The position numbers and the translations under genes were made by a program. Shown piece after piece: positions 19,128 through 30,719 of a DNA stretch of 64,000 nucleotides. Origin of the DNA: Xenorhabdus innexi. GTDB lineage: Bacteria; Pseudomonadota; Gammaproteobacteria; Enterobacterales; Enterobacteriaceae. Numbering within the stretch: the first letter of the stretch is position 1; the number at the start of each line of letters is the position of its first letter. The notes under the pieces are model-generated. The model saw only the letters and a list, made by a program, of their open reading frames with translations. It made no database searches and had not been told where the DNA came from. The DNA lies in assembly GCF_002632485.1 (NCBI RefSeq), contig NZ_NIBU01000003.1, positions 1-64,000 on the forward strand, given 5' to 3'.

Positions 19128-19859
19128 GTGGACGGCTGGCAGAGAGCCTTTGTGCTTCATGGACGCCCTTACAGTGAGACCAGTTTATTACTGGATTTTT
19201 TTACTGAACATGAAGGACGAGTGCGTGTTTTGGCAAAAGGGGCACGCAGCCGCCGTTCTAATCTGAAAGGCTGTCTTCAGCCTTTTACCCCGCTGTTGGT
19301 TCGCTGGAGTGGGCGGGGTGAAATCAAAACATTACGGGATGCTGAACCCATCTCGTTAGCCCTTCCTTTAACCGGTAGCGTGTTATACAGCGGCCTGTAT
19401 ATTAATGAACTCCTATCCAGAGTTCTTGAGCAGGGAATCGCTTATCCTGCCCTTTTTTTTGATTATCTCCACTGCTTACAAATACTGGCTGCGAGCGAGT
19501 ACACACCTGAATATGCTCTGCGCCGTTTCGAATTATCGGTGCTGAATAACATGGGGTATGGTGTGGATTACCTCCATTGTGCGGGTAGTGGTGAGCCGAT
19601 CACAGATACAATGACATACCGCTATCGAGAAGAAAAAGGGTTTATTGCCAGTTTGGTTGTTGATCATTACAGCTTTACTGGCAATGAATTAAAGGCACTG
19701 GCTGCACGTGAATTTCCTGATCCGGCTACATTGAAGGCGGCTAAGCGATTTACTCGCATTGCCTTGCAGCCTTATCTTGGGGGAAAGCCGTTAAAGAGCC
19801 GTGAATTATTTCATCAATTTGTACGCAAAAATACGGGTAATGTGAACCCGAAAAATTAA
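19128..19859 (+). CDS. recO: DNA repair protein RecO
   Basis: The 243-residue protein starts with GTG at 19128 ([18 protein letters not shown]). It has the OB-fold N-terminal domain ([25 protein letters not shown]) and the helical RecO C-terminal domain ending in a Lys/Arg-rich tail. With RecR it loads RecA onto SSB-coated single-stranded DNA. It lies in the rnc-era-recO-pdxJ-acpS cluster. Confidence 0.97.
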   Translation: MDGWQRAFVLHGRPYSETSLLLDFFTEHEGRVRVLAKGARSRRSNLKGCLQPFTPLLVRWSGRGEIKTLRDAEPISLALPLTGSVLYSGLYINELLSRVLEQGIAYPALFFDYLHCLQILAASEYTPEYALRRFELSVLNNMGYGVDYLHCAGSGEPITDTMTYRYREEKGFIASLVVDHYSFTGNELKALAAREFPDPATLKAAKRFTRIALQPYLGGKPLKSRELFHQFVRKNTGNVNPKN

Positions 19860-19928
19860 AATGGGATGCTCTCCATAATGGGGAGTGAGCACGTTATTTT
19901 ATCTAAAATATAATTGCAGGAGATAAAA

Positions 19929-20660
19929 ATGGCTGAGGTATTGTTAGGCATCAACATTGACCATATTGCAACAGTGCGTAATGCCCGAGGAACGCAATAT
20001 CCTGATCCTGCACAGGCTGCATTTGTTTCTGAACAGGCTGGTGCTGATGGGATAACTGTTCACTTGCGTGAAGATCGTCGCCACATTACCGACAGAGATG
20101 TTCAGTTATTAGCAAAAACTATCCAGACACGTATGAATCTGGAAATGGCTGTGACCGATGAAATGGTGGAAATAGCCTGCCAAATCAAACCTGCGTTTTG
20201 TTGTTTAGTGCCGGAAAAACGGGAAGAAGTCACAACAGAAGGGGGATTGGATGTCCTCGGTCAGAAAGCGCATGTTGCCGCTGCCGTTAAACGTTTATCA
20301 GATTCGGGTATTCTGGTGTCCTTGTTTATTGATGCGGATCATCAACAGATTGATGCTGCGGCTGAAGTAGGCGCGCCCTATATTGAGATCCACACAGGTG
20401 CGTATGCCGATGCAGAAAATGATGCACAGCAGGAAAAAGAGTTTCAGCGTATTAAAGAGGCGGTCACTTATGCTGCCTCTAAAGGGATTAAAGTCAATGC
20501 AGGTCATGGGCTGACTTATCATAATGTACAGCGCATCGCGGCATTACCGGAAATCTACGAATTGAATATCGGCCATGCCATTATCGGGCGCGCGGTATTC
20601 AGTGGGTTATCTGTTGCGGTTTCGGATATGAAAACCTTGTTGCGTGAAGCCCGCCGTTAA
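19929..20660 (+). CDS. pdxJ: Pyridoxine 5'-phosphate synthase
   Basis: From ATG 19929 ([21 protein letters not shown]) the protein has 243 residues, as in E. coli; GCAGGAG lies upstream at good spacing. The TIM-barrel has conserved [29 protein letters not shown] and [13 protein letters not shown]. It condenses deoxyxylulose 5-phosphate with 3-amino-2-oxopropyl phosphate, the last ring-forming step to vitamin B6. Its stop shares a base with the acpS start. Confidence 0.97.
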   Translation: MAEVLLGINIDHIATVRNARGTQYPDPAQAAFVSEQAGADGITVHLREDRRHITDRDVQLLAKTIQTRMNLEMAVTDEMVEIACQIKPAFCCLVPEKREEVTTEGGLDVLGQKAHVAAAVKRLSDSGILVSLFIDADHQQIDAAAEVGAPYIEIHTGAYADAENDAQQEKEFQRIKEAVTYAASKGIKVNAGHGLTYHNVQRIAALPEIYELNIGHAIIGRAVFSGLSVAVSDMKTLLREARR

Positions 20661-21040
20661 TGGCCATTGTCGGATTAGGTACAGATATCGTTGAAATTCT
20701 CCGTATAGAGGAGATTGTCGGGCGTTCTGGCGAACGGCTGGCAAAACGTATCCTGAGTGATAATGAGTGGCAACAATATCAGCAGCATAACCAGCCGATT
20801 CGTTTTCTGGCAAAGCGTTTTGCTGTCAAAGAAGCAGCCGCGAAAGCGCTCGGAACCGGTATTCGTAATGGATTGGCATTTAACCATTTTGAAGTGATTA
20901 ATGACGCATTGGGGAAACCCACATTAAAACTTCATGGCGAAGCCAAAATACTTGCGAACCAACTGCATGTGAAATCCGTGCATGTCACACTGGCAGATGA
21001 AAGGCGTTATGCCTGCGCAACTGTGATATTAGAGAGTTAG
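20660..21040 (+). CDS. acpS: Holo-[acyl-carrier-protein] synthase
   Basis: The 126-residue phosphopantetheinyl transferase has GLGTDIVEI (metal-binding Asp9) and [21 protein letters not shown] (catalytic Glu in KEAAAKA). It attaches 4'-phosphopantetheine from CoA to acyl carrier protein. ATG follows pdxJ with a one-base overlap (TAATG), so the two are coupled. Confidence 0.97.
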   Translation: MAIVGLGTDIVEILRIEEIVGRSGERLAKRILSDNEWQQYQQHNQPIRFLAKRFAVKEAAAKALGTGIRNGLAFNHFEVINDALGKPTLKLHGEAKILANQLHVKSVHVTLADERRYACATVILES

Positions 21041-21116
21041 AAATACCATGAATCCTCGTCCTGTCTGGGCGGGGGATCAGCTGAAAGCCACTCAAAATAC
21101 CATATATAAGCAGAAC

Positions 21117-21386
<270 letters not shown>

Positions 21387-21416
21387 TTAAGAAAAATATC
21401 AAGCTGGAGATTTTTA

Positions 21417-22319
21417 ATGAAACCAAGCCATATTGCGGAAGTTATATTACCAGATAATTATCACATGCGAGATTTTTTGGCGTTTCACCAACGGGATGAA
21501 AAATGTATTTCTGAAATTGTACAGCAGGGTCAGGTTAAAAAAGGCATTATCTGGCAGGGAAACCCGGCATTACTGACTATCTCAATAGAGAAAAATAAGG
21601 CTCAGGTACAGCTTGATATTGATGGTGAGAGTCTCCCTTATTCAAAAGATCATTTGTCTGTTTTAGCCACACACATGCTTGGATTATTGCAGCCAGTCGA
21701 GGTATTTGAGGAGCAATATCAGGAAAACCCGACGATTGGTGCATTAATCTCACAGCAGGCAGGTTTGCGTATTTATCAGTCTGCATCACCTTTTGAAGCG
21801 TTGAGTTGGGCGATCATAGGCCAGCAGATTAGTGTCAGTGCAGCAGTTTCTATTCGCCGCCGATTTATTCAGACTGTCGGAGTTAAGCATACATCAGGCT
21901 TGATGTGCCATCCGACTCATCAAGAAGTCATCCAGTGTACTGAGCAGGATTTGTATCAATGTGGTTTTTCTATGGGTAAAGCGAAGGCATTATTGAGCGT
22001 CTGTCAGCTAATCGATTCTGGTAAATTGAATTTATCCATTGAAAATAGTGAAGATGAAATCAGGTCACTGACCAACGATCTTTTATCTATTAAAGGGATC
22101 GGTATTTGGACTGTCAATTATACCTTGCTAAGGGGACTAAATTACCTCAATGGCTCTCTGCATGGTGATGTTGCCGTGAGGCGTAATCTTCAGTATTTGC
22201 TGAAACAGGAAAGCAAAGTAGATGCTGCGCAGACAGAAAAATGGCTGGCAGGTTTTTCGCCTTGGAAGGCGCTTGTCGCTGCCCATTTATGGAGACAGCA
22301 ATCCAGCAGTGGGTATTAG
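21417..22319 (+). CDS. DNA-3-methyladenine glycosylase II (AlkA-type)
   Basis: The 300-residue protein has the helix-hairpin-helix-GPD superfamily core: FEALSWAIIGQQISVSAA (about 126-143), hairpin LLSIKGIGIWTVNY (222-235) and catalytic Asp251 in HGDVAVRRNL. An AlkA-like N-terminal beta domain precedes it. It should excise alkylated purines. It starts 39 bases from the divergent yfhL. E. coli has no such gene at this locus. There is no Ada domain, so adaptive-response control is not evident. Confidence 0.85.
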   Translation: MKPSHIAEVILPDNYHMRDFLAFHQRDEKCISEIVQQGQVKKGIIWQGNPALLTISIEKNKAQVQLDIDGESLPYSKDHLSVLATHMLGLLQPVEVFEEQYQENPTIGALISQQAGLRIYQSASPFEALSWAIIGQQISVSAAVSIRRRFIQTVGVKHTSGLMCHPTHQEVIQCTEQDLYQCGFSMGKAKALLSVCQLIDSGKLNLSIENSEDEIRSLTNDLLSIKGIGIWTVNYTLLRGLNYLNGSLHGDVAVRRNLQYLLKQESKVDAAQTEKWLAGFSPWKALVAAHLWRQQSSSGY

Positions 22320-22501
22320 CTTATCATAGTGTTTTATGTACATTGTTTAACTGTACTTACCTATACTCTCCGCTTAAGGAGTGAACAATTTCATAATAAT
22401 GGATTCTCAGTGAATTAGTATGATGATTAACTTTGCGCCGGTTAGAAAGGGAACTATTATGTTGCTTACAGGCGCAAACGAACACTTGTTCTCTATTTGC
22501 A
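22320..22501. other. Non-coding stretch after the AlkA-type gene
   Basis: No convincing gene, terminator or RNA was found in these bases. They contain short AT-rich segments that could hold a promoter for the small downstream frame. Confidence 0.4.
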
Positions 22502-22729
22502 ATGATCCTGTATTTATCCCACCCTTTTGTTAAGCATCCTAGTTATATCTTGTATCAAAAAGCTGAGTTATTTGGAGTTTATACGGTAACGAGCCAGATT
22601 ATGGCTGGTGATATCAGAATGTCGGAGCCATGTCGTGATGATGTTTTTAGCAGGATATTGAACGGATTTAATATTTCCCCTCACGTAAAGCCAAAAATAA
22701 AAAAGTTCTACAACAAATATTGTATTTAA
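22502..22729 (+). CDS. Hypothetical small protein
   Basis: A 75-residue frame from ATG 22502 (MILYLSHPFVKHPSYILYQK) ends IKKFYNKYCI. A TTG start at 22433 would add 23 residues. I do not recognise it. The basic C-terminus (KPKIKKFYNK) is the only notable trait. It may be a remnant or a chance frame in the gap between the glycosylase and fosA genes; no strong ribosome-binding site is seen. Confidence 0.25.
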   Translation: MILYLSHPFVKHPSYILYQKAELFGVYTVTSQIMAGDIRMSEPCRDDVFSRILNGFNISPHVKPKIKKFYNKYCI

Positions 22730-22739
22730 TTTTTAAAAA

Positions 22740-23138
22740 TCAATACCACTCCAATCCCTCATAAGGTTTTATGCGTAGCGCATCAAGGCGGCTTGTCAGC
22801 GATCCCACATGGATTTCAAGCTGATGACCATCTGGGTCTAAAAAGTAGATTGAGTCTCCCTCGCTCCGGTTTTCTTTCCATTGTTTTATTCCGGCACTGA
22901 GCACTTTTTCTCTGAAAGCAGAAAAATTCTGAGGCTCAATATTAAAGGCGATGTGCGTATAATCCTGTGCGGGTTTTGTCTCGTCATAGGAGAGGCAGAG
23001 CCACAGTTCTCCAAGCGTTAAATAAGCACCATTTTGCCAGCGAACATGTGGGGTAAATTCAAGCAGATTAATGTAAAAATCGAGACTACGCTCAAGATTT
23101 GAGACTGCCAGCGTCAGATGGTTTAGTCCTGTCAGCAT
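22740..23138 (-). CDS. fosA: Fosfomycin resistance glutathione transferase FosA
   Basis: The 132-residue glyoxalase-fold metalloenzyme closely matches FosA, starting MLTGLNHLTLAVSNLERS. Mn(II) ligands His7, His62 and Glu108 correspond to His7, His64 and Glu110 of the Pseudomonas enzyme. Thr9, Lys88, Ser92, Glu93, Ser96, Tyr98 and Arg117 fill the K+ and fosfomycin-binding positions (KENRSEGDSIYFLDPDGH). It adds glutathione to fosfomycin. No mobile element flanks it, so it looks like an intrinsic chromosomal gene. It is divergent from the HD-domain gene across a palindromic site. Confidence 0.93.
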   Translation of the reverse strand: MLTGLNHLTLAVSNLERSLDFYINLLEFTPHVRWQNGAYLTLGELWLCLSYDETKPAQDYTHIAFNIEPQNFSAFREKVLSAGIKQWKENRSEGDSIYFLDPDGHQLEIHVGSLTSRLDALRIKPYEGLEWY

Positions 23139-23190
23139 GAAGGGTTTCCCGTTTTCACTTATAAATAATCATGTTAAAACAGTATATTCC

Positions 23191-23211
23191 TTTCACCCTT
23201 CCTGGGTGAAA
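23191..23211. promoter_or_regulatory. Palindrome between divergent fosA and HD-hydrolase genes
   Basis: TTTCACCC (23191-23198) and GGGTGAAA (23204-23211) form a perfect 8-bp inverted repeat with 5-nt spacing. It lies between two divergent starts, where a terminator is not needed, so it may be a regulator operator. No regulator gene is adjacent. Confidence 0.4.
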
Positions 23212-23276
23212 TTTAAAAAAATATTCTATCTGCTTTTTGCTAAGATGTTCTTTTCATCCATTAAGAGGTTTTAGCA

Positions 23277-23921
23277 ATGTTATCTTTTTCACCGTTTGAT
23301 GATTTAGCCCAACAAATTTTACCGGTTGCTATTGAAGGTGATGATGGTGCTCATGATATTGCTCATTTGTACCGGGTTTGGAAAAATGCACAGAAAATTT
23401 GTGAAGCTGAATGCGGTAATTTACGGTTAGTTTTTGCGGCGGTTTTATTACATGACTGCGTTAATGTTGAAAAAAATGATCCGAAACGGCATTTAGCTTC
23501 CCGTATGGCTGCGGAAAAAGCTGGAGTGATATTAAAAGATCTTGGCTGGAATGAAGAGGATATCGCTGCCGTCAGTCATGCGATTGAAACACATAGTTTT
23601 TCTGCTGCATTGACTCCAGAGACACTGGAAGCTCAAATCGTACAGGATGCCGATCGGCTGGATTCCATCGGCATGATGGGAGTTGCCCGTTGTTTTTATA
23701 CTGCCGGACGTATGCGTTCAGGTTTATATGATGCGAATGACCCTTTGGCGAAACAGCGTGAATATGATGATCGCGCTTATGCGGTTGATCACTTCTATAC
23801 CAAATTATTCAAAATAGAAGCAGGTTTTCAAACAGAAACAGGCAGAAAAATGGCTCGGGAAAGAACGGAGCGCATGGAACAGTTTCTGAATGATTTTTTT
23901 GACGAAATTCAGGCTGAATAA
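23277..23921 (+). CDS. HD-domain metal-dependent phosphohydrolase (YedJ-like)
   Basis: The 214-residue protein has the HD pattern: AHDIAHLYRVW (first His), VLLHDCVNV (HD pair), HAIETHSF and VQDADRLDSIGMMGVAR (final Asp). The overall pattern closely follows E. coli YedJ. HD hydrolases cleave phosphate esters or nucleotides; the substrate here is not known. It stands alone between fosA and tadA, with its own promoter region. Confidence 0.85.
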   Translation: MLSFSPFDDLAQQILPVAIEGDDGAHDIAHLYRVWKNAQKICEAECGNLRLVFAAVLLHDCVNVEKNDPKRHLASRMAAEKAGVILKDLGWNEEDIAAVSHAIETHSFSAALTPETLEAQIVQDADRLDSIGMMGVARCFYTAGRMRSGLYDANDPLAKQREYDDRAYAVDHFYTKLFKIEAGFQTETGRKMARERTERMEQFLNDFFDEIQAE

Positions 23922-23962
23922 ATCAATGTTAATCTCACAAATGTATAATTAACAGGGTGTAA

Positions 23963-24490
<528 letters not shown>

Positions 24491-24494
24491 AAGT

Positions 24495-25970
24495 TTACTG
24501 TATGGCTGGAGGTTGCGCAGTCAGTTCTGCGGGTTCACCAGCACTGCTGGTAGTCGGTTCAGCCTGTGTGTCAGGAGTTTCCTCTTTATTACGGCTGTTC
24601 TTGGCTCTCAGGTATCCTTCCAGACTTTGGAAATAACGACGGATATTTTCGACATAGCGGTAGGCTTCATAGCCACGAGCATAACCATATGTGGTGTGGA
24701 TATAGTATTTTTTCTTACTCAGCAGGGGAATCCGCGATTTAACATCCATCCAGCGGTCAGGGTTCCCTTTTTGCATCGTCGTTAATTTGCGTGCGTCAAG
24801 AATATGCCCGTATCCCATATTATAAGCCGCTAATGCGAACCAAATTCTTTCATCATCGGGAATGCTATCGGGTAAACGAGTCATCAGATAATGCAAATAT
24901 GCCATTCCCCCTTTTATGCTTTCTTCAGGGTCAAGGCGATCTTTAACGCCTGCCCACTCAGCAGTTGGACGAGTCAGCATCATCATGCCACGAACTCCGG
25001 TAGGAGAGGTTGCCAATGGGTCCCAGTGTGATTCCTGCCATGAGATAGCGGCAACTAACTGCCAGTCCAGAGAGCCTGCATATTTTTCAAAAAGAGGTTG
25101 ATACGTCGGCAGTAGTTTATTGATTGCCCGAATAAATGAAATAGTATCGAAGTAATCGAATGAACCAATATGGCTGAAGTATTTTTCTTCAAGCCGTGGG
25201 GTTATACCGTTTTCGGTCAGCATGTTGAAAAAATCCAGCATTGCTGAAGAGAGGCTGTAGTCATCATTACGTTTTAAATACCAGGTCAGCGGCCTGTCTT
25301 CGCTGACATCGAAAGCGATAGCCAGATTAGGATGAATCCGCTGTTGTAGGGCAAGGCTGATAGAATCGCTGATTGTATAATCAATTTTACCCTCAGACAC
25401 CTGCTCAAGTAATTCCTGCGTATTGTAACGTGATGATTCTTCCCAGTTTAAATCAGGATAAGATTCTTTTTTCGATTGTTTTAGTTCACTGACATGGGCT
25501 GAACCGGCGGTAACCACCAATGAACCCGTCAGATCTGCAAATGAGCGCGGGCGCAGCGTACCTTTACGATAAACCAACTGCTGAGATACAGAGTAATAGG
25601 CCGGGCCTGTCCGCGTCTGGTTAAGTCTTTCTTTATTGTAGATAAGACCTGCGGCTAAAAAATCGGCTTTGTCATTCTCTAAGTCGTCAAAAAGCTGGTT
25701 AATGTTAGAACGAAACTTGATGCTTAGTTTGACACCCAGATAATCTGCAAATCGTTTGGCTAAATCATAATCAAATCCTACGGGTTCATTTTTATCATTA
25801 AGTGAAATCAGAGGGGAACTGATAGTACTTACCCTAAGTTCTCCCCGTGCCAAGATCCTGTTTATCTGCTCCTGCTGTTTATTAGGCCAACTGATGTTGA
25901 GACCAATGATTGTGGCAGAGAGGAGTGCGATAATGACGATGACAAAATAATTTATCTTGATATTGCTCAA
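24495..25970 (-). CDS. mltF: Membrane-bound lytic murein transglycosylase F
   Basis: The 491-residue protein has an N-terminal hydrophobic signal (about 7-27), a periplasmic solute-binding domain (about 42-265, [16 protein letters not shown]) and a C-terminal lysozyme-like transglycosylase domain ([20 protein letters not shown] with catalytic Glu; [14 protein letters not shown]). It cleaves glycan strands, forming 1,6-anhydro ends. The C-terminal tail is Thr/Ala/Pro-rich. It is divergent from purL. Confidence 0.96.
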   Translation of the reverse strand: MSNIKINYFVIVIIALLSATIIGLNISWPNKQQEQINRILARGELRVSTISSPLISLNDKNEPVGFDYDLAKRFADYLGVKLSIKFRSNINQLFDDLENDKADFLAAGLIYNKERLNQTRTGPAYYSVSQQLVYRKGTLRPRSFADLTGSLVVTAGSAHVSELKQSKKESYPDLNWEESSRYNTQELLEQVSEGKIDYTISDSISLALQQRIHPNLAIAFDVSEDRPLTWYLKRNDDYSLSSAMLDFFNMLTENGITPRLEEKYFSHIGSFDYFDTISFIRAINKLLPTYQPLFEKYAGSLDWQLVAAISWQESHWDPLATSPTGVRGMMMLTRPTAEWAGVKDRLDPEESIKGGMAYLHYLMTRLPDSIPDDERIWFALAAYNMGYGHILDARKLTTMQKGNPDRWMDVKSRIPLLSKKKYYIHTTYGYARGYEAYRYVENIRRYFQSLEGYLRAKNSRNKEETPDTQAEPTTSSAGEPAELTAQPPAIQ

Positions 25971-26135
25971 ATAGTTATCTCTCGTCAGTACGGTTAGGCT
26001 CCGTATGAAATGTCAGATAATAGCATGGTTAAATTTCCAGTAATTAGGAATTTTGCGTAACAAAATTGAAATCTGCAACTTTATTGAACCAATTTTAAAA
26101 GTCCGTTGCATGTATTGATAGCTCAATTAATGCTT

Positions 26136-26174
26136 ACGCAAACGGTTTCGTCAGAGAAAACATTCCTCTATAAT
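26136..26174 (+). promoter_or_regulatory. purL promoter with PurR operator
   Basis: ACGCAAACGGTTTCGT at 26136-26151 matches the PurR box ACGCAAACGTTTTCGT at 15 of 16 positions. A -10 TATAAT lies at 26169-26174, 17 bases after TTTCGT, so the operator covers the -35 region. This implies repression by PurR with hypoxanthine or guanine. Confidence 0.88.
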
Positions 26175-26236
26175 GTCGGTGTTTCCCCCTAAGGCATCAG
26201 TCAGGCTTTGCTTCTAAGATGAGAGAACCTATTACT

Positions 26237-29200
26237 ATGGAAATTCTGCGTGGCTCGCCCGCTTTATCAGCGTTTCGTATTACTAAGCTCCATTCCCAGT
26301 GCCAAGCTCAACAGCTTCCCGTGACAGAAATTTATGCGGAATATGTTCATTTCGCAGAAATAACTTCACCTCTTACAGCTGAAGAACAGGAAAAATTAAA
26401 CCGGCTATTAAAATATGGCCCTTCTTTAGCTGAACATGAACCCAAAGGTCAACTGTTTTTAGTCACTCCCCGACCGGGTACGATATCACCATGGTCTTCA
26501 AAGGCGACAGAGATAGCTCATAACTGTGGACTGAAACAAATTGTCCGTTTGGAAAGGGGGATTGCCTATTATATCCAATGCGGTGAAATGAACGATATGC
26601 AGTGGCAGGCTTTATCGGCGTTACTGCATGACCGTATGATGGAACGTGTGTTTACTCAGTTTGAGCAGGCTGAAGTACTCTTCACTCACCAGCAGCCTAC
26701 CCCACTGAAGCAAATCGATATTCTGCAATCTGGGCGTGCTGCTCTGGAATCCGCCAACATTGAATTGGGGCTGGCACTGGCAGCGGATGAGATTGATTAT
26801 CTGCTGCGTGCTTTTCAGAAGTTAGAGCGTAATCCGACTGATGTGGAACTCTATATGTTCGCACAGGCAAATTCTGAGCATTGTCGCCACAAAATTTTCA
26901 ACGCGGATTGGGTGATTGACGGGCAGGAACAGGAAAAATCGCTGTTTAAGATGATTAAAAATACATTTGAACAGACACCGGAACATGTTTTTTCTGCCTA
27001 TAAAGACAACGCTGCGGTAATGGAAGGTTCTCAGGCAGGGCGTTTTTTCCCTGATCCTGAAAATGGCGTATATGACTATCATCAGGAGCCCGCTCATATA
27101 TTGATGAAAGTTGAAACGCATAATCACCCAACGGCTATCTCTCCGTGGCCGGGAGCGGCAACGGGTTCCGGCGGGGAAATCCGTGATGAAGGTGCTACAG
27201 GGCGGGGTGCCAAACCTAAAGCCGGACTGGTTGGTTTCTCGGTCTCTAACCTGAAAATTCCGGGTTTTGAACAACCGTGGGAAGAAGAATTCGGTAAGCC
27301 CGAGCGGATTGTCAGTGCGCTGGATATTATGCTGGAAGGCCCTCTGGGAGGTGCTGCATTCAATAATGAATTTGGACGTCCGGCGTTATTGGGGTATTTC
27401 AGGACGTATGAAGAGGAAGTTGCATCTCATAACGGCACTGAATTACGAGGCTACCACAAACCGATCATGTTGGCCGGAGGGATCGGCAATATCCGTGAAG
27501 AGCATATCCAGAAAGGGGAGATCTCTGTTGGTGCCAAACTGATTGTGCTGGGTGGCCCGAGCATGAACATTGGCCTTGGTGGTGGGGCGGCTTCTTCCAT
27601 GACATCAGGGCAGTCTGATGCGGAACTGGATTTCGCCTCCGTGCAGCGTGATAACGCAGAAATGGAGCGCCGTTGTCAGGAAGTCATTGATCGCTGCTGG
27701 CAGCTTGGTAACGATAACCCGATTTTGTTCATTCACGATGTTGGTGCGGGCGGGCTGTCAAATGCGATGCCGGAATTAGTCAGTGACGGCGGACGTGGTG
27801 GCCGTTTTGAACTGCGTAATATCCTTAATGACGAACCGGGAATGAGTCCGTTGCAGGTCTGGTGTAATGAATCTCAGGAACGCTATGTATTGGCGGTAGC
27901 GCCGGAACAGCTTGCTCTGTTCGAAGATATCTGCCAGCGTGAACGCGCTCCGTATGCTGTTATTGGTGAAGCGACAGAAGAGCGTCATCTGCTGATGAAT
28001 GACAGCCATTTCGATAATCAACCAATTGACCTGCCACTGGATGTTCTTCTCGGTAAGACACCAAAGATGCTGAAAAATGTGAATTCACTGAAAGCACAGG
28101 GCAAAGGAATTGAGCGTCAGGGGATTGATTTAGCGGAGGCGGTTAAACGTGTTCTGCATTTACCTGCTGTGGCAGAGAAGACATTCCTGATCACCATTGG
28201 TGACCGCTCAATAACCGGCATGGTAGCGAGAGATCAGATGGTCGGCCCTTGGCAGATCCCGGTTGCGGACTGTGCGGTGACGACAGCCAGTCTGGACAGT
28301 TATTATGGCGAAGCCATGTCGATAGGGGAGCGTGCTCCGGTTGCTCTGCTGGATTTTGCTGCATCGGCGCGTATGGCTGTCGGAGAAGCACTGACAAATA
28401 TCGCATCAGCTTATGTACAGGATTTGAAGCGGGTGAAACTGTCCGCGAACTGGATGTCCGCTTCAGGTCACGCGGGGGAAGATGCCGGATTATACGATGC
28501 AGTGAAAGCGATTGGTGAAGAGTTATGCCCGGCGTTGGGCCTGACTATTCCTGTCGGCAAAGATTCTATGTCGATGAAAACCCGTTGGGTTCAGGATGGC
28601 GAAGAGCGAGAAATGACGTCACCGCTTTCATTAGTCATTAGTGCATTTGCACGGGTAGAAGATGTGCGTTATACCGTGACATCTGAATTATCTACCGATG
28701 ATGATAATGCCCTACTGCTGATTGATTTGGGGCAGGGGCAAAATGCGCTGGGAGGTACGGCACTGGCTCAGGTTTATCGTCAGCTTGGTGATAAGACCGC
28801 AGATATCCGCAGTACTGAACAACTTGCCGGTTTCTTTAACGCGATCCAGCAATTGATTGCGGAACGGAAACTACTGGCTTATCACGACCGTTCTGATGGC
28901 GGGTTGCTAGTAACCCTGGCTGAAATGGCATTTGCTGGGCACTGCGGCCTGCACGCCAATATCAGTGCCTTTGATGAAGATATTCTGGCTGCCTTATTCA
29001 GTGAAGAGCTGGGAGCGGTTATTCAGGTTCGTGAAACTGACAGAGCACAAGTTGAAAATCTACTGGCTGACTATGGATTAAGTGAATGCTTACATTATTT
29101 AGGTAAAGCCAAAGCGGGAGATGACTTCGTGATCTCCAGCAATAATATGGAAGTTTATCGTCAGAACCGCAGTACTCTGCGTTTATGGTGGGCAGAAACA

Positions 29201-30124
29201 ACCTGGCAAATGCAGCGTCTTCGTGACAACCCCGAGTGCGCTGATCAGGAGCATCAAGCAAAACAGGATTTGAGTGATCCCGGCCTGAGTGTGAAATTGA
29301 CCTTTGATCCGTCAGAAGATATTGCTGCCAGTTACATATCAAAGCAGATACGTCCGCGAGTTGCTGTGTTGCGTGAACAAGGCGTTAACTCCCATGTTGA
29401 AATGGCGGCAGCATTCCACCGTGCTGGTTTCGAGGCTGTGGATGTTCATATGAGCGATTTGCTGAGTGGGCGGATTACTTTGGATCAGTTCCAGACACTG
29501 GTTGCCTGTGGTGGTTTCTCATATGGTGATGTTCTTGGTGCTGGTGAAGGCTGGGCTAAATCCATTCTGTTTAATTCGCGGGTGCGTGATGATTTTGCCA
29601 GTTTCTTTGCTCGCCCGGATACCTTATCCTTTGGGGTATGTAATGGTTGCCAGATGATTTCTAACCTGCATGAGCTGATCCCTGGGACAGAATATTGGCC
29701 TCGTTTCGTCCGCAATTACTCAGAACGTTATGAAGCGCGTTTCAGTCTGGTTGAAGTGACGGAAAGCCCATCGCTGTTCCTACAGGGGATGGCTGGTTCT
29801 CGTCTGCCAATTGCTGTGGCTCATGGTGAAGGTCAGGTGGAGTTCAGAAATAGTCAAAGCTTGGCCGGACTGGAAAAACATCAGCAGATTGCCCTGCGAT
29901 TTGTCGATAACTATGGTCAGGCAACAGAAAGTTATCCTGCCAATCCTAACGGATCTGTTGGAGGAATAACCTCTGTCACCAGTCGTGATGGAAGGGTGAC
30001 AGCGATGATGCCGCATCCTGAAAGGGTATTCCGTACCGTCAGTAACTCATGGCATCCTGAAGAGTGGGGAGAGGACGGCCCGTGGATGCGTATTTTCCGT
30101 AATGCACGTAAGCAGTTAGGTTAA
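26237..30124 (+). CDS. purL: Phosphoribosylformylglycinamidine synthase
   Basis: From ATG 26237 ([15 protein letters not shown]) the protein has 1295 residues, as in E. coli; six upstream codons are open. It carries the large single-chain arrangement: N-terminal FGAR-AT domain, two AIRS-like ATPase repeats ([38 protein letters not shown]) and a C-terminal glutaminase with Cys in [10 protein letters not shown] and His/Glu in [10 protein letters not shown]. It makes FGAM in de novo purine synthesis. A terminator follows. Confidence 0.98.
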   Translation: MEILRGSPALSAFRITKLHSQCQAQQLPVTEIYAEYVHFAEITSPLTAEEQEKLNRLLKYGPSLAEHEPKGQLFLVTPRPGTISPWSSKATEIAHNCGLKQIVRLERGIAYYIQCGEMNDMQWQALSALLHDRMMERVFTQFEQAEVLFTHQQPTPLKQIDILQSGRAALESANIELGLALAADEIDYLLRAFQKLERNPTDVELYMFAQANSEHCRHKIFNADWVIDGQEQEKSLFKMIKNTFEQTPEHVFSAYKDNAAVMEGSQAGRFFPDPENGVYDYHQEPAHILMKVETHNHPTAISPWPGAATGSGGEIRDEGATGRGAKPKAGLVGFSVSNLKIPGFEQPWEEEFGKPERIVSALDIMLEGPLGGAAFNNEFGRPALLGYFRTYEEEVASHNGTELRGYHKPIMLAGGIGNIREEHIQKGEISVGAKLIVLGGPSMNIGLGGGAASSMTSGQSDAELDFASVQRDNAEMERRCQEVIDRCWQLGNDNPILFIHDVGAGGLSNAMPELVSDGGRGGRFELRNILNDEPGMSPLQVWCNESQERYVLAVAPEQLALFEDICQRERAPYAVIGEATEERHLLMNDSHFDNQPIDLPLDVLLGKTPKMLKNVNSLKAQGKGIERQGIDLAEAVKRVLHLPAVAEKTFLITIGDRSITGMVARDQMVGPWQIPVADCAVTTASLDSYYGEAMSIGERAPVALLDFAASARMAVGEALTNIASAYVQDLKRVKLSANWMSASGHAGEDAGLYDAVKAIGEELCPALGLTIPVGKDSMSMKTRWVQDGEEREMTSPLSLVISAFARVEDVRYTVTSELSTDDDNALLLIDLGQGQNALGGTALAQVYRQLGDKTADIRSTEQLAGFFNAIQQLIAERKLLAYHDRSDGGLLVTLAEMAFAGHCGLHANISAFDEDILAALFSEELGAVIQVRETDRAQVENLLADYGLSECLHYLGKAKAGDDFVISSNNMEVYRQNRSTLRLWWAETTWQMQRLRDNPECADQEHQAKQDLSDPGLSVKLTFDPSEDIAASYISKQIRPRVAVLREQGVNSHVEMAAAFHRAGFEAVDVHMSDLLSGRITLDQFQTLVACGGFSYGDVLGAGEGWAKSILFNSRVRDDFASFFARPDTLSFGVCNGCQMISNLHELIPGTEYWPRFVRNYSERYEARFSLVEVTESPSLFLQGMAGSRLPIAVAHGEGQVEFRNSQSLAGLEKHQQIALRFVDNYGQATESYPANPNGSVGGITSVTSRDGRVTAMMPHPERVFRTVSNSWHPEEWGEDGPWMRIFRNARKQLG

Positions 30125-30156
30125 TACTTTAATATCCCATTTTTATTTTTAAGCAT

Positions 30157-30190
30157 AAGGCTCTGATCATGCATCAGAGCCTTTATTTTT
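30157..30190 (+). terminator. Terminator after purL
   Basis: AAGGCTCTGAT (30157-30167) pairs perfectly with ATCAGAGCCTT (30173-30183), followed by TATTTTT. Confidence 0.9.
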
Positions 30191-30294
30191 CACTTCCTTA
30201 TCACAGATAATACTCTTTCCGCATGTGGTTTTTATCTTTTTGATTTATGGTGTTATTCGTTCTTTCTTACTTCTGGATATCAAGGCATATCTCA

Positions 30295-30699
30295 ATGACT
30301 AAAAAAACGATAAACCCTGAAACTGTATTTAATTCTGTTCAATATGGATTCAGTCAGGCAGTGATCAAAACAGGAAACCGACATCTGTTTTTATCTGGTC
30401 AGGTAGGGATTAATAAAGATGAAGAAACCACTCCCGGAGGGTTACCAGCTCAAACTAAACTTGCGTTAGAAAATATTCATTCAGTGATCAAAGCGGCTGG
30501 TGGTGAATTAAGCGATATTACTATGCTGCGTATCTATATCAAACAGGGAGCTGAGTCGCATGAAAATCAGCGAGTCATATCATCTTTGTTAAAACAGTTT
30601 TTTCCCTCAGAGCCTCCTGCTTCTTCCTGGGTTATTGTTACAGGGTTGTCTTTACCTGAGTGGCTAATAGAAATTGAGGCTGAAGCTATTTTAGATTAA
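30295..30699 (+). CDS. RidA/YjgF/UK114 family protein
   Basis: From ATG 30295 (MTKKTINPETVFNSVQYGFS) the protein has 134 residues. The family pattern is visible: RHLFLSGQVGINKD, LALENIHSVIKAAGGELSDITMLRIYI, and PPASSWVIVTGLSLPEWLIEIEAEAI. Family members deaminate reactive enamines and imines, or act in other small-molecule steps. The terminal Arg of RidA proper (usually in the CxxR-like block) is not evident, so catalysis is uncertain. Its 3' end is part of a direct repeat duplicated at 32916-33015. E. coli has no such gene here. Confidence 0.82.
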   Translation: MTKKTINPETVFNSVQYGFSQAVIKTGNRHLFLSGQVGINKDEETTPGGLPAQTKLALENIHSVIKAAGGELSDITMLRIYIKQGAESHENQRVISSLLKQFFPSEPPASSWVIVTGLSLPEWLIEIEAEAILD

Positions 30700-30719
30700 C
30701 GCAAATATTTTTCATAATG
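30610..30719 (+). repeat. Direct repeat copy 1 (3' end of the RidA gene)
   Basis: These 110 bases match 32916-33015 in the same orientation, from GAGCC(T/G)CCTGC through CGCAAATATTTTTCATAATG. The last roughly 65 bases (from GTGGCTAATAG onward) appear identical. Differences cluster in the first half, including a 10-base gap. The two copies bracket the phosphoethanolamine-transferase-like gene. Confidence 0.92.

Noticed and set aside
23191-23211. Terminator call for the TTTCACCC/GGGTGAAA palindrome
   Set aside because: It lies between two divergent starts, where no transcript ends; an operator-like role fits better.
26822-27363. Long antisense frames inside purL
   Set aside because: They mirror a strongly conserved purL coding region, including the glycine-rich ATPase loops; codon bias explains the open frames.
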